Assembly (NCBI RefSeq): GCF_000378385.1
Contig: NZ_KB899664.1
Location: forward strand, 186,001 to 250,000
Direction: 5' to 3'
Length of the DNA stretch: 64,000 bases
Source: Paenibacillus daejeonensis DSM 15491
GTDB lineage: Bacteria; Bacillota; Bacilli; Paenibacillales; Paenibacillaceae
Under the pieces are notes generated by a model. That model ran no database searches. It saw nothing but the letters and a program-made list of their open reading frames with translations, and had not been told where the DNA came from. A program made the translations under genes and the position numbers. Below, piece by piece: positions 49,588-58,920 of the stretch; within the stretch, counting starts at the first letter, position 1, and every line of letters begins with the position of its first letter.

Positions 49588-50631
49588 ATGACAAAACGTT
49601 TGAAGGTAGGCATTATCGGCGCCGGCGGCATCGCCCGGGGCGCACATATCCCCGGTTATCTCAAATTGTCAGATCAAGTCGAAGTGGTTGCTGTGGCCGA
49701 TGTCGTTAGACGCAACGCAGAAGACTGCGCGACAAGCTTCGGCATTCCGAACGTCTACGATCGTTATGAAGACATGCTGGCAGCGGGCGGATTAGACGCC
49801 GTGAGTATCTGCACACCAAACAAATTTCATGCGGCGGCTGCTATCGCTGCGATGGAGGCTGGTTGTCATGTGCTATGCGAGAAGCCGCCAGGCATTACAC
49901 CGGAGGAAGCCGAAGCAATGGCGGCGACTGCACAAAAACACGAGCGGCTGCTCACCTATGGTTTCCATTACCGCTACGCTGTGGAGGTCGAGACGCTGAA
50001 GCGGTTCATCCGCGCTGGCGAGCTGGGCGACATCTACATGTCGCGGGTCACGGCAGTCAGACGTCGCGGCATTCCAAGCTGGGGCGTCTTCACCAACAAA
50101 GAGCTGCAAGGCGGCGGCGCCTTGATCGATATCGGTGTCCATATGCTCGACGCGGCACTGTATTTGATGGATTACCCCGAGCCGGAGCAGGTGCTGGCCC
50201 GGACGTATCAGAAGCTGGGCAGCCGCCCCGGCGTCGGTCTGGGCGGGCAGTGGGACTGGGAGAACTTCTCAGTCGAGGATACGGCGGTTGGGATGATTAC
50301 CTTCAAGAACGGGGCCAGCCTCATGCTGGAGACCGCCTTCGCAGCCAATGTCGAACAGGACAAGCAGATGCAAGTCTCGCTGATGGGCGATCAGGGCGGG
50401 GCCGATGTCTTTCCGCTCAAGATCTACCAAGAGAAGCATGAGACGCTCCTCGATGTGACGCCGGCCTACCTGAAGGCAGGTAAGCCGCGCGAGGCAGAAA
50501 TCGCGGCCTTTGTCCGGGGCTGTCTGGGTGGTGAGACCCCGGCAAGCACTCCACGCGAAGGTATCCTGCTGCAACGGATCGTAGATGCCCTCTACCGCTC
50601 CGCCGAAACGGGCGAAGCGATTCGTTTATGA
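49588..50631 (+). CDS. Gfo/Idh/MocA-family oxidoreductase
   Basis: The protein has 347 residues from the ATG at 49588 (CAGGAGGA upstream). The Rossmann motif is GIIGAGGIARGAHIPGY. The sugar-dehydrogenase signature EKPPG (CHVLCEKPPGITPEEAEAMA) follows, and GGGALIDIGVHMLD supplies the Asp and His of the family's active site. Such enzymes oxidise or reduce sugars, inositols or sugar acids with NAD(P). It is the first catabolic gene after the transporter. Confidence 0.92.
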   Translation: MTKRLKVGIIGAGGIARGAHIPGYLKLSDQVEVVAVADVVRRNAEDCATSFGIPNVYDRYEDMLAAGGLDAVSICTPNKFHAAAAIAAMEAGCHVLCEKPPGITPEEAEAMAATAQKHERLLTYGFHYRYAVEVETLKRFIRAGELGDIYMSRVTAVRRRGIPSWGVFTNKELQGGGALIDIGVHMLDAALYLMDYPEPEQVLARTYQKLGSRPGVGLGGQWDWENFSVEDTAVGMITFKNGASLMLETAFAANVEQDKQMQVSLMGDQGGADVFPLKIYQEKHETLLDVTPAYLKAGKPREAEIAAFVRGCLGGETPASTPREGILLQRIVDALYRSAETGEAIRL

Positions 50632-50709
50632 TTCGATGTCGAAATTACTTCTCCGAACCACTTCGTGATCAAAAGCGGACTTTTTGAACAACATTATGGG
50701 AGGCGTGGT

Positions 50710-51702
50710 ATGATAGGAGTAGCTATGTTAAGCAGGTGGCATGTCCATGCCGATGATTATGCCCTGCAGGCCGCCGCTCATCCGGAGCTGGAGATTCGTG
50801 CCGTGTGGGACGAGGAGCCGGAGCGCGGCAAGGCTTGGGCAGAGGAAATGGGCGTGCCTTTCGTGACGGAGCTGACGGAAGTGCTGGCGAATCCTGCAAT
50901 CGATGCAGTGATTGTAGCCGCGCCAACCACACTCCACAAAGACATTCTGATTCAGGCCGCGAGAAGCGGCAAGCATATCTTCAGCGAGAAGGTGCTGGCG
51001 CCAACCGAGCAGGACTGCGAAGCCATATTATCTGAAGTGCGCGCACAGGGGGTACACCTGATGCTCTCACTCAAACGATTGACGGACGATTACTATGTGT
51101 ACGCGCAAGACGCGCTCGACCGAGGCCTGTTAGGGCGGTTGCTGCAAGTCCGGTGCCGACTGGCTCATAATGGGGCTCTGCCCAAGGAGGGCAAGCCATT
51201 TGGTATTCTGCCCGCGACGTTTTTTGATCCAGCAGTGAGTGGAGGCGGTGCGCTAATCGATCTGGGCTCGCATCCGGTCTATCTGACCAACCGGCTCGCC
51301 GGCAAGGTCAAGCACCTCTACGCTCAGATGGATTACGCGTTGGGTCACCCGGTTGAGGATAGCGCGGTCATCGTCGCCGAGTATGAATCCGGTGCACTGG
51401 GCATCATCGAGGCGAGCCTTGCGGCCAGCGGGAACTTTCTGCTGGAGCTGCACGGGACAGAAGGGACACTGATGATTGAGAAAGGACGGCCACTCCGTAT
51501 CCGGAGCAGTCGGCTGGGAGATGGCTCCTGGCAGACCCCGTCTTTGCCTGATTCGTTGCCTTCGGCAATGGAGCAGTGGGTGGCCCAGATGAGCACGGGT
51601 ACGCCGCCGACAATTACGCATGAAGATTTCGTGGAGCTGACACGAGTAATTGAAGCCGCCGCGCACTCCTATGAGGCAGGAGGCAGAGTGAGCTTGAACT
51701 AA
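50710..51702 (+). CDS. Gfo/Idh/MocA-family oxidoreductase, atypical N-terminus
   Basis: The protein has 330 residues from the ATG at 50710 (GGGAGG upstream). The family fold is evident: EKVLAPTEQDCEAI with the Lys of the EKP motif, and GGGALIDLGSHPVYL. However, the nucleotide-binding loop reads MIGVAMLSRWHVHADDY, without the usual GxGxxG. It may bind its cofactor differently or act as a partner subunit of the enzyme at 49588. Confidence 0.85.
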   Translation: MIGVAMLSRWHVHADDYALQAAAHPELEIRAVWDEEPERGKAWAEEMGVPFVTELTEVLANPAIDAVIVAAPTTLHKDILIQAARSGKHIFSEKVLAPTEQDCEAILSEVRAQGVHLMLSLKRLTDDYYVYAQDALDRGLLGRLLQVRCRLAHNGALPKEGKPFGILPATFFDPAVSGGGALIDLGSHPVYLTNRLAGKVKHLYAQMDYALGHPVEDSAVIVAEYESGALGIIEASLAASGNFLLELHGTEGTLMIEKGRPLRIRSSRLGDGSWQTPSLPDSLPSAMEQWVAQMSTGTPPTITHEDFVELTRVIEAAAHSYEAGGRVSLN

Positions 51703-51741
51703 CTAACCAAGACGCACCCAGGAGCAGGAAGGTGAAACCGC

Positions 51742-52908
51742 ATGATACCCAGCAAATATTCCGTCCATCTCTACGTAGCCTTCTTCTATATGACGCATGC
51801 GACGTTTAGTCCTTTCCTGGGGTATTGGTTTTCGGAGCAAGGGCTCTCCAGCCAGCAGATTGGTCTGCTCTTCTCGCTTGGGCCGGTAGTTGGCTTGCTG
51901 GCTCAGCCGATGTGGGGGATGCTGTGCGATCGGTTTGGCGCCGAGAAGCGGGTGCTGGCGATCAGCCTGGTTGCTGCGCCTCTGCTTGCTTTCGGTTACG
52001 TGTTAGCCGGCGGCGTGTTCGCTGTTTTCATCCTGACTGCGATGGCTTATGCCGTATTTTACTCCTCGCTTATGCCGATCTCGGATGCCATAACGGTCAG
52101 TCATGCCCGCAGATACGGCTTGAGTTATGGGGGAATTCGCTTTTTAGGCTCGCTTAGCTTTGCCTTGGTGATTACACCTTTTGGGCTACTATATGAAGGC
52201 ATCGGCATTCAGGCGATGTTTGTCATGCAGTTAATTATGATGCTGGTGGCGCTGCTGGTGCTCATGCAAGTGGAGCAGCCCTCCGTCCAGATGCGTCGTC
52301 CCGGTAATTTGCTGCAAGGACTGGGGCAGCTGCTCCGCCAGCCGTACTTCGGTTTGTTTCTGGTGCTCGTGTTTTTAGTGTCGATCGGCAATCATTTCTA
52401 TAATGTATTCTTTTCGGTTTTTGTTGGGGGCATGGGCGGGCAAGTGGCCGGGCAGATTGGCTGGCTGAATTCCATATCCGCACTTAGCGAGCTGCCTTTC
52501 TTCCTGCTATCCGGACTTCTCATCCGGCGGTGGGGCTACTTCCCGATGCTGTGTGTGACGGCCTTGGCCGGCACGGTGCGCTGGGGTATTTTGTCCATGG
52601 AACCGACCTTTGGCGTCATGATGGCGAGCCAGCTGCTGCACGGCCTGACGTTTGCGCTGTTTATGGCGGCTGGTGTCAATTTTGCTTTTGAACGAAGCCC
52701 GGAAGGGATGAAGAATACAGGACAGACCGTGTTCGCACTGGTTTATATGAATTTAGCCAATATTACCGCCAGTAATGGCGGTGGTTGGCTGCTTGATCAA
52801 TACGGTTTTCAGACGTTGTTCCGGACAGGCTCGGTCCTGTGTCTACTTGGAGCAGTAGGCTTCATTGTGCTGTCTTTAAGAATGAGACGTGAGCAGCGAA
52901 TCGCATGA
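51742..52908 (+). CDS. MFS transporter, MFS_1-like
   Basis: The protein has 388 residues with about twelve membrane spans. The N-terminal pattern FYMTHATFSPFLGYWFSEQG and the loop WGMLCDRFGAEKRVL resemble the LacY-like/nucleoside-permease branch of MFS_1. AGGAAGG precedes the ATG. Inside a sugar catabolic operon it may export or import a monosaccharide or product. The direction cannot be read from sequence. Confidence 0.85.
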   Translation: MIPSKYSVHLYVAFFYMTHATFSPFLGYWFSEQGLSSQQIGLLFSLGPVVGLLAQPMWGMLCDRFGAEKRVLAISLVAAPLLAFGYVLAGGVFAVFILTAMAYAVFYSSLMPISDAITVSHARRYGLSYGGIRFLGSLSFALVITPFGLLYEGIGIQAMFVMQLIMMLVALLVLMQVEQPSVQMRRPGNLLQGLGQLLRQPYFGLFLVLVFLVSIGNHFYNVFFSVFVGGMGGQVAGQIGWLNSISALSELPFFLLSGLLIRRWGYFPMLCVTALAGTVRWGILSMEPTFGVMMASQLLHGLTFALFMAAGVNFAFERSPEGMKNTGQTVFALVYMNLANITASNGGGWLLDQYGFQTLFRTGSVLCLLGAVGFIVLSLRMRREQRIA

Positions 52909-52946
52909 TCAAGAATACAGCTTAGAAAAGGAATGGAGGATCACCG

Positions 52947-53891
52947 ATGCTTAACAAGCAAGCGTATTCTTTCTCGACAATGTGGAACCTGCGCAAGCAT
53001 ACGCGCGGCCATGAGATGATTGAAGAAATCCTGAACCTCGGCTTCCACAATGTCGAGTTGAATTATAATGTGACCACAGCATTTCTGGAAACCATTGAGC
53101 CGATGATTGAGAAAGGGCAAGTCAACATTTCCAGCGTGCATAATGTCTTCCCGTTCATTAATGACAAGGACTACGATACGGACTCGGTCATGCTGGGCTT
53201 TGACGATCTGGAGAAACGGAAGCGCTCGGTGGAGCTGCTGATTCAGTCCATCGATTATGCGGACCGTTATGGTGCCAAGGGCGTAGTGGTTCATCCGGGC
53301 GAGGTCCCGTTCGACTACAATATCGATGCCAAGCTGAAGAAGCTGTGGGTAGAAGAGGGCAAGGACTCTCCAGCCTACCGCCAGCTGTGGAGTGAAATGA
53401 AGGAGAGGCGCGACCAACTGGCGCCCATTCATGTGCAGCGGATTCAGGATAGTCTGGAGACCGTCTGTGATTACATCGCACGTAAAGGGCTCGATATCAA
53501 GATCGGCATTGAGACCCGTTCGCGCTGCTATCAGATTCCGACGCTGCAGGAAGCGGATCAGATTATTACGGGGCTGAATGGCGCGCCGGTCTACATCTGG
53601 TACGATATTGGACACGGCATGATGATGGAACGGATGGGGCTGTACGACAATGCTGCGGAGATCCAGAAGCTGAAGGACAAAGTGCTCGGCGTTCATATTC
53701 ATGAGACGGTGGGACTGGTCGACCATTGGTGTCCTTATGTACACAGTGAGGATAATGAGACCTTCGATGCGTTTCTTGAGGTGATTGATAGCGCTCCTAT
53801 TAAGGTATACGAGCTGCGGGCCCCGTGTACGGAGGAGCAGATTGAACAGAGCTATCGTATCATGACGGACAAAATCGCGGCGATGAAGTAA
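52947..53891 (+). CDS. Sugar phosphate isomerase/epimerase, TIM-barrel family
   Basis: The protein has 314 residues of the xylose-isomerase-like (AP endonuclease family 2) TIM barrel. Metal-binding features are visible: GAKGVVVHPGEV, IGIETRSRCYQIP (Glu), WYDIGHGMMM (Asp and His) and GVHIHE (His). Members include IolE, IolI and other epimerases acting on keto sugars and inositols. With two MocA-type dehydrogenases, an inositol- or keto-sugar-type pathway is a reasonable inference. GGAGG precedes the ATG. Confidence 0.88.
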   Translation: MLNKQAYSFSTMWNLRKHTRGHEMIEEILNLGFHNVELNYNVTTAFLETIEPMIEKGQVNISSVHNVFPFINDKDYDTDSVMLGFDDLEKRKRSVELLIQSIDYADRYGAKGVVVHPGEVPFDYNIDAKLKKLWVEEGKDSPAYRQLWSEMKERRDQLAPIHVQRIQDSLETVCDYIARKGLDIKIGIETRSRCYQIPTLQEADQIITGLNGAPVYIWYDIGHGMMMERMGLYDNAAEIQKLKDKVLGVHIHETVGLVDHWCPYVHSEDNETFDAFLEVIDSAPIKVYELRAPCTEEQIEQSYRIMTDKIAAMK

Positions 53892-53892
53892 C

Positions 53893-54405
53893 GTGAGCTA
53901 CCTCGATGAACTCCTGATCGGCTGGCTGGGAGACTTTGAGCTGTTGGTCCGCATCCTGGTCAGTGCGCTCTGCGGCTTCCTGATCGGATTGGACCGCACC
54001 CACAAGCATAAGCCAGCTGGGGTCAAAACCTATACCTTTGTCACAGCGGCCTCCACCTTAATTACGATTGTCTCGATCCACAGTGTCGAGGTGTACAGCG
54101 GCATGCAGGAGCATACGATGATGGATCCGATGCGGCTTGCTGCCCAGATAGTGACAGGGCTTGGCTTCATCGGAGCAGGCATCATTCTCAAGAATGGCGA
54201 GCGAGTCGTCGGTTTGACCTCGGCCGCGATGATTCTGTTTGCCGGTGGTGTCGGCATCGGCTTCGGTGCAGGCTTTTACAGCATCGTGCTGTGCACCATC
54301 CTTATTACGTTTGCCTTTGTCCGGCTCGGCACGTGGGCCGACCGTCGCGAACGCCGCAAGCTGGGACAACGACGAAGTGGATCAGCCAACAGCCCTCCGA
54401 TGTAA
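53893..54405 (+). CDS. MgtC/SapB-family membrane protein
   Basis: The protein has 170 residues. Its GTG start lies 1 nt after the previous stop. Four membrane spans and the MgtC signature are clear (LIGLDRTHKHKPAGVKTYTF, IVTGLGFIGAGIILKNGERV, GLTSAAMILFAGGVGIG). It lacks the C-terminal ACT-like domain of full MgtC. Its presence at the end of a sugar operon is unexplained and may be read-through linkage. The terminator overlaps its 3' end. Confidence 0.87.
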   Translation: MSYLDELLIGWLGDFELLVRILVSALCGFLIGLDRTHKHKPAGVKTYTFVTAASTLITIVSIHSVEVYSGMQEHTMMDPMRLAAQIVTGLGFIGAGIILKNGERVVGLTSAAMILFAGGVGIGFGAGFYSIVLCTILITFAFVRLGTWADRRERRKLGQRRSGSANSPPM

Positions 54406-54418
54406 TCGGGGGGCTGTT
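54388..54418 (+). terminator. Terminator overlapping MgtC-like stop
   Basis: AACAGCCCTCCGAT pairs with ATCGGGGGGCTGTT with one mismatch around the stop codon. TCGTATGT follows, so the T run is weak. Confidence 0.7.
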
Positions 54419-54426
54419 CGTATGTG

Positions 54427-54727
54427 TTACTTTGGAAGATAAGCCCCTTCTACGGCAACCTCGCGTTCACCAGCCTGCTCGAGGTATTTCACACGAACCT
54501 TCTTGCCCGGCTGGAACTACTACACAAGCACCGATTATAATCCACTCTGCCGTCTCCATCGTTTACACAACCTTTCCCATCAATCCACCTATAATAATCT
54601 TCCGGCTCCCATGATACCCCCTAACTCGCTCCGTACGTCCTTGGCGGATGACGAGTCCGAATATGATGGTGCGATACCCTTCCTTACGGCTAAAGTTGCG
54701 AAACGTTTCGGCAATCCCCATAATAAA
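54427..54727 (-). pseudogene. Possible decayed gene remnants
   Basis: The minus strand holds protein-like pieces broken by stops and a frameshift: MGIAETFRNFSRKEGYRTII onward for 52 residues, then METAEWIIIGACVVV after an in-frame TAA, then KKVRVKYLEQAGEREVAVEG ending LPK in another frame. No ribosome site precedes any piece. This may be a dead small gene. No family was recognised, and no intact gene was found in 54419-54784. Confidence 0.25.
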
Positions 54728-54784
54728 TAGATAGATGTACGACGTTAGGATAAGGTGACGGATAGAATGGGGGAGAACGGACTT

Positions 54785-55885
54785 ATGTTTGTGTTGGTTG
54801 GTATTGGCGTGTTACTGGTGTATGCCTTACTTGTGTTCTATATTGGCTGGAGCGGCTGGAGCTGGATGAAGCCGGTTATCTCCAACCGGTTTAAAGCGGC
54901 TTATATTGTGTTGTTAATTTTCTTGGCAACCTCGTTCATTTCGGGGAGGCTCCTGGGTAACTTCTCGGCATTGAACATAATCGGCAATTACTGGTTGGCG
55001 ATCTTTTCCCTGCTCTTAATCATGCTGCCGATTGTTCACGTGTGTCTGTGGTTGTCGAGATTGACCCGTCTGCCTCGTCATCATACACAGAAGTGGGCGG
55101 GGTGGATCACGCTCACGGCCTTGATTGCGTTGATAGGCTATGGATCCTTCAATGCCTACAGCCCGGTTGTCCGCGAATATAATCTGGAGATTAAGAAGCC
55201 AGTCGAAGGAATGGATGAGCTAAAAATTATTATGGCCGCAGACATGCATTTCGGCTTGCTCTCCGGAGCGGCGCATGCGCGGCGGATGGTTGAGGGCATC
55301 AATGCGCTGGAGCCGGACATCGTCCTGTACCCGGGAGATATCATCGATGACGACCTGGATGCTTATATGAACCAGGGCATTCCCGACATCATCGCCGATG
55401 TGGAAGCCACCTATGGTGTCTATGCCTCGCTGGGCAACCATGACAAAACGGAACCGATCGAGAAACTGATCGCTGCACTGGAGCTCAGCAACATGCAGGT
55501 GCTCTATGATGATGTTCTCGTTATTGAAGATACATTTACATTGATTGGACGCAAGGACCGTACGGAGACCGATCGTGCGGAGGTGTCCACGTTGGTGTCT
55601 ACGGTGGAGATGGACAAGCCGGTCATTATGCTGGACCATCAACCATACGAGTTGGATGTCGCTCAGGAGAACGGCATTGATCTGATGGTATCTGGCCATA
55701 CGCACCGGGGGCAGATCGCACCTGCCCATCTGATTACAAGAGCTCTTTACGAGAATGACTGGGGCCATCTGCAAAAGGGTGAGTTCCATTCCGTTGTCAC
55801 CTCCGGCTTCGGCTTCTGGGGACCGCCGATTCGGATCGGCAGCCGCTCCGAAATTGTGCAGATCAACGTGCGCTTTACGGGCTAA
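54785..55885 (+). CDS. Membrane-anchored metallophosphoesterase, YkuE-like
   Basis: The protein has 366 residues from the ATG at 54785, preceded by GGGGGAG; an ATG at 54767 or GTG at 54755 is possible. Four N-terminal membrane spans precede a calcineurin-like domain with all metal ligands: Asp153 and His155 (AADMHFG), Asp185 (YPGDIID), Asn218/His219/Asp220 (LGNHD), His285 (LDHQP) and His305/His307 (SGHTHRGQ). Homologues act on phospholipid or UDP-linked phosphodiesters at the membrane. It appears monocistronic. Confidence 0.9.
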   Translation: MFVLVGIGVLLVYALLVFYIGWSGWSWMKPVISNRFKAAYIVLLIFLATSFISGRLLGNFSALNIIGNYWLAIFSLLLIMLPIVHVCLWLSRLTRLPRHHTQKWAGWITLTALIALIGYGSFNAYSPVVREYNLEIKKPVEGMDELKIIMAADMHFGLLSGAAHARRMVEGINALEPDIVLYPGDIIDDDLDAYMNQGIPDIIADVEATYGVYASLGNHDKTEPIEKLIAALELSNMQVLYDDVLVIEDTFTLIGRKDRTETDRAEVSTLVSTVEMDKPVIMLDHQPYELDVAQENGIDLMVSGHTHRGQIAPAHLITRALYENDWGHLQKGEFHSVVTSGFGFWGPPIRIGSRSEIVQINVRFTG

Positions 55886-55966
55886 CGAGACTAGCAGCGG
55901 TTCTGAATACTCCGCCTCCCTCATACAATGTAAGCACATGTCGGGAGAGCGGAGAAGGTGGCCGAG

Positions 55967-56503
55967 ATGGAGGAGCAGATCACATCCATTCCACAGTTTA
56001 TTCAATGGTTCGGGCTACCCATCGCAATGAGCCTGATTGGGGGCCTAATCGGTCATTTCGTCAAAAATGGGATTATCGAACTGCCAAAGTTTGTCATAGA
56101 ATATACCGAGGACCCCGCCTCGTGGCCGGCCAACTGGTTTCTGCGTTCGCTGCAGCGAACAGGTCGGTTCTTGCTCTTCTTGCTTGGCTACCGGAATCGG
56201 ACGAATGCGACCGACAAGGTATTTTTCGACTTGGGCTTCCTGGGTGATCTGCTGATTGCTATCGGTACCGGGATTCTTGCGAAGACGGCACTGGCACTTG
56301 CCAACACGGATAGTCCCTACGCTGTGATCAGCAGTTCCCTACTTGCAGGGTATGCCGGACTGTCTTATCTCAAGACCAAGCAGAACAAGGAGATAGCCAG
56401 TACGGTCATCGAGACGCTGGACGAACCAGAGGAGACGGGGGTTGAAGTAGGCAGCTCGGACGGACGGAAGGAACGATTGACCAGAACCGTGGATAAGGGG
56501 TGA
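55967..56503 (+). CDS. Small membrane protein, unknown
   Basis: The protein has 178 residues from the ATG at 55967 (GAAGG 8 nt before); a GTG at 55958 is an alternative. Spans are seen near 10-28 (FGLPIAMSLIGGLIGHFV), around 85-115 and around 115-135. The C-terminal tail is charged (DEPEETGVEVGSSDGRKERL). No family was recognised. A 55-residue gene begins 5 nt after its stop. Confidence 0.68.
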   Translation: MEEQITSIPQFIQWFGLPIAMSLIGGLIGHFVKNGIIELPKFVIEYTEDPASWPANWFLRSLQRTGRFLLFLLGYRNRTNATDKVFFDLGFLGDLLIAIGTGILAKTALALANTDSPYAVISSSLLAGYAGLSYLKTKQNKEIASTVIETLDEPEETGVEVGSSDGRKERLTRTVDKG

Positions 56504-56507
56504 GGAG

Positions 56508-56675
56508 ATGCAGCGGACGACAGTTAAGGTCACCCAGCACGAACTGCAGGAGTTGAAGAAGCTAGCCGGCATTATTAAGAACGTACGTCTTCCGCTCTCA
56601 CAGCGGCGTATTGCGAAGTCGCAGTACGAGACCATTATTAAATACGCCAAACATTCGGATCGCTTAATCATGTAA
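56508..56675 (+). CDS. Small basic protein of 55 residues
   Basis: A short frame starts at ATG 56508 with GGGGTGAGGAG directly upstream and ends at TAA 56675. The peptide begins MQRTTVKVTQHELQELKKLA and is Lys/Arg-rich and helical. Tight spacing to the upstream gene and a strong terminator 19 nt later support a real two-gene operon. No family was recognised; it could be a partner of the membrane protein. Confidence 0.62.
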   Translation: MQRTTVKVTQHELQELKKLAGIIKNVRLPLSQRRIAKSQYETIIKYAKHSDRLIM

Positions 56676-56693
56676 TGTCGCCGGTGGTACCTG

Positions 56694-56731
56694 ACGCCGC
56701 CTCTGCCCTTGCTGGGCGGGGGCGGCGTGTT
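56694..56731 (+). terminator. Intrinsic terminator after small operon
   Basis: ACGCCGCC pairs with GGCGGCGT (56721-56728), with inner CTGCCC/GGGCGG pairing, then GTTT. Confidence 0.72.
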
Positions 56732-56866
56732 TGGCATGCTCAAAAATTGTTTAGAGAGATAGGCGATACGGTTACAATATCAAGACGGGCTCTGCCTGTC
56801 ATACATAATTGGCATGAGAAACGAGACAAGAGAGTCATCTGAGTTAGACAGACAGGGAGGCATAGC

Positions 56867-58423
56867 ATGAGGAAACAAAGGGAAAACGGAGCCGTCTTCT
56901 ACATATCGGTAGTAGTGGTGCTATTAGTTGTAGGGTGGGGCTTTCTGTTACCAGACAATTTGGCTTCCGTGGCCGAAGAGGCTTATGCTTTTGTAACCAG
57001 CACATTTGGCTGGTTTTATCTGACGACGACATTTTTATTTTTGATGTTCGCCATTTTCTTGTTCTTCAGCCCTGCCAGCCGCATTCGGCTGGGCAAGGAC
57101 AATGATGAACCGCAGTACCCTTATTTCACTTGGCTGGCCATGTTGTTCTCGGCCGGCATGGGGATTGGTCTCGTCTTCTACGGCGTGGCCGAACCGATCT
57201 ATCATTACATTACGCCTCCAGAGGGCATAGCTCCAGAGACACCTGCGGCAGCCCGCGCTTCTCTGCGTTATTCATTCTTCCACTGGGGCCTGCAGCCATG
57301 GGCCATCTATACGGTGATTGCCCTGGCTATCGCGTATACGCAATTCCGCAAAGGGGATACGGGGCTGATTAGTGCGACTTTTCGGCCAATCATGGGCAAG
57401 CGAGTAGACGGCGCACTGGGCAAAGGGATTGATACTCTGGCATCCGTCGCCACTGCCTTCGGAGTCGCGACGTCACTTGGCTTGGGGACGCTGCAGATCA
57501 ATGGCGGGTTGGAGTATGTGTTCGGGATTCCTAATAATCCGAGCGTGAATCTGATCATTATCCTCGTCGTGACGATGTTGTTCCTGCTCTCCGCAATCAG
57601 TGGTCTGGACCGCGGGATTCGCTATCTCAGTAATATGAACTTGTCGTTGGCAGGCATGCTAGCGCTGTTTGTGCTGATTACGGGTCCAACCTTGTTCATC
57701 ATGGACAACTTGACGGCAACCATCGGCTCGTATCTGGGCAACATCGTAACGATGAGCTTCCTGATGACGCCTTTTTCCCAGGGTACATTCGTTGGGGACT
57801 GGACGATCTTCTACTGGGCGTGGTGGATTGCCTGGGCACCGTTTGTTGGATCGTTCATCGCACGTGTCTCCAAGGGACGAACGATCAAGGAATTCGTGGG
57901 CGGCGTGTTGTTGGTACCGACCGTGCTAAGTATGGTGTGGTTCTCCATCTTTGGCGGCACAGCGCTGCATATGGAGATTTTTCAGGAACTACCGATTACT
58001 GCGGCCGTAGAAGAAGACATGACCTCGGCTTTGTTTGTCACCTTGAATTATTTGCCTTGGGGGACGTTCATCGGTGTCCTCGCCATCTTGCTGATTACGA
58101 TGTTCTTCGTTACCTCTGCCGACTCGGCAACCTTCGTGCTTGGCATGTTGACCTCGCGTGGCACACAGAACCCGCGGATCTCCGTTAAAGTCATCTGGGG
58201 TTTGCTCATGTCGGGTATTGCTGGAGCGCTCATCTTCACAGAGACGGGGTTAGGCGGCTTGCAGACGGCCTCGCTTGTTATCGCACTGCCGTTTACCGTA
58301 ATTCTGCTGCTCATGATGTATTCCATCTACAAGGCACTGAAGCGAGAGGTACACGACAGCAGGCGCAAGGAGCGTAAACGACTGCAGAAGCTGGAACGCT
58401 TACTGGAACGTGAGGAGGACTAA
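56867..58423 (+). CDS. BCCT-family betaine/choline-type transporter
   Basis: The protein has 518 residues with twelve expected spans. The glycine-rich BCCT motif MGIGLVFYGVAEPIYHYI and the aromatic box region WAWWIAWAPFVGSFIARVSK are intact. The C-terminus is long and charged (REVHDSRRKERKRLQKLERL), the osmosensing type of tail. It should import glycine betaine or a related osmolyte with sodium or protons. The closest named relative by pattern is OpuD, but the exact substrate is uncertain. GGGAGG precedes the ATG. Confidence 0.9.
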   Translation: MRKQRENGAVFYISVVVVLLVVGWGFLLPDNLASVAEEAYAFVTSTFGWFYLTTTFLFLMFAIFLFFSPASRIRLGKDNDEPQYPYFTWLAMLFSAGMGIGLVFYGVAEPIYHYITPPEGIAPETPAAARASLRYSFFHWGLQPWAIYTVIALAIAYTQFRKGDTGLISATFRPIMGKRVDGALGKGIDTLASVATAFGVATSLGLGTLQINGGLEYVFGIPNNPSVNLIIILVVTMLFLLSAISGLDRGIRYLSNMNLSLAGMLALFVLITGPTLFIMDNLTATIGSYLGNIVTMSFLMTPFSQGTFVGDWTIFYWAWWIAWAPFVGSFIARVSKGRTIKEFVGGVLLVPTVLSMVWFSIFGGTALHMEIFQELPITAAVEEDMTSALFVTLNYLPWGTFIGVLAILLITMFFVTSADSATFVLGMLTSRGTQNPRISVKVIWGLLMSGIAGALIFTETGLGGLQTASLVIALPFTVILLLMMYSIYKALKREVHDSRRKERKRLQKLERLLEREED

Positions 58424-58445
58424 ATTCAGGGAGGAGTAGGCAGCC

Positions 58446-58841
58446 ATGAAGCGTGGTTGGATCGGATTGTCGGTGGGAGTCGTCGTGCTGGCGTTAGCGG
58501 CTGGAGGATATATGATGTTCGTGAACCCGCCTGGCGACATCGATGTCGAAGGACGCTGGGAGCTGGTGAGCGGGTCAGAGCCGTGTTATGCCGGCGTGCG
58601 GTTTATGCGGGGAATGACCCCTGCAGAGGGGGGCGTATCGACAGAGGCCCACGAGGGCAATGTTGTGCAGATGGCCTACGGCACCTACGTCAAGACAGGC
58701 GAGCGACTGACACTGAACCTGAACAATCCACCTACTGAACCAATAGAAATGATGATCGCACGTGAGGAAGAGCAACTACAGCTTCACTATGTGCAAGACG
58801 GCGAGCAGTTGAGATGCACGTATGCTGTAGTGGGTGAATAG
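58446..58841 (+). CDS. Small membrane-anchored or secreted protein, unknown
   Basis: The protein has 131 residues. The N-terminal span is IGLSVGVVVLALAAGGYMMF. The remaining part is beta-rich (DVEGRWELVSGSEPCYAGVR, then LHYVQDGEQLRCTYAVVG), with two Cys that could form a disulfide. This resembles small lipocalin-like domains. It lies 22 nt after the BCCT gene with GGGAGGAG as ribosome site, so it is probably cotranscribed. Confidence 0.72.
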   Translation: MKRGWIGLSVGVVVLALAAGGYMMFVNPPGDIDVEGRWELVSGSEPCYAGVRFMRGMTPAEGGVSTEAHEGNVVQMAYGTYVKTGERLTLNLNNPPTEPIEMMIAREEEQLQLHYVQDGEQLRCTYAVVGE

Positions 58842-58920
58842 GTTCAGCAGATGGAACAGTCTGGCCAATGCGACCTAAGATGTAATTGCACGTCTAAACT
58901 ACCTGTGATATGCTTACAAT

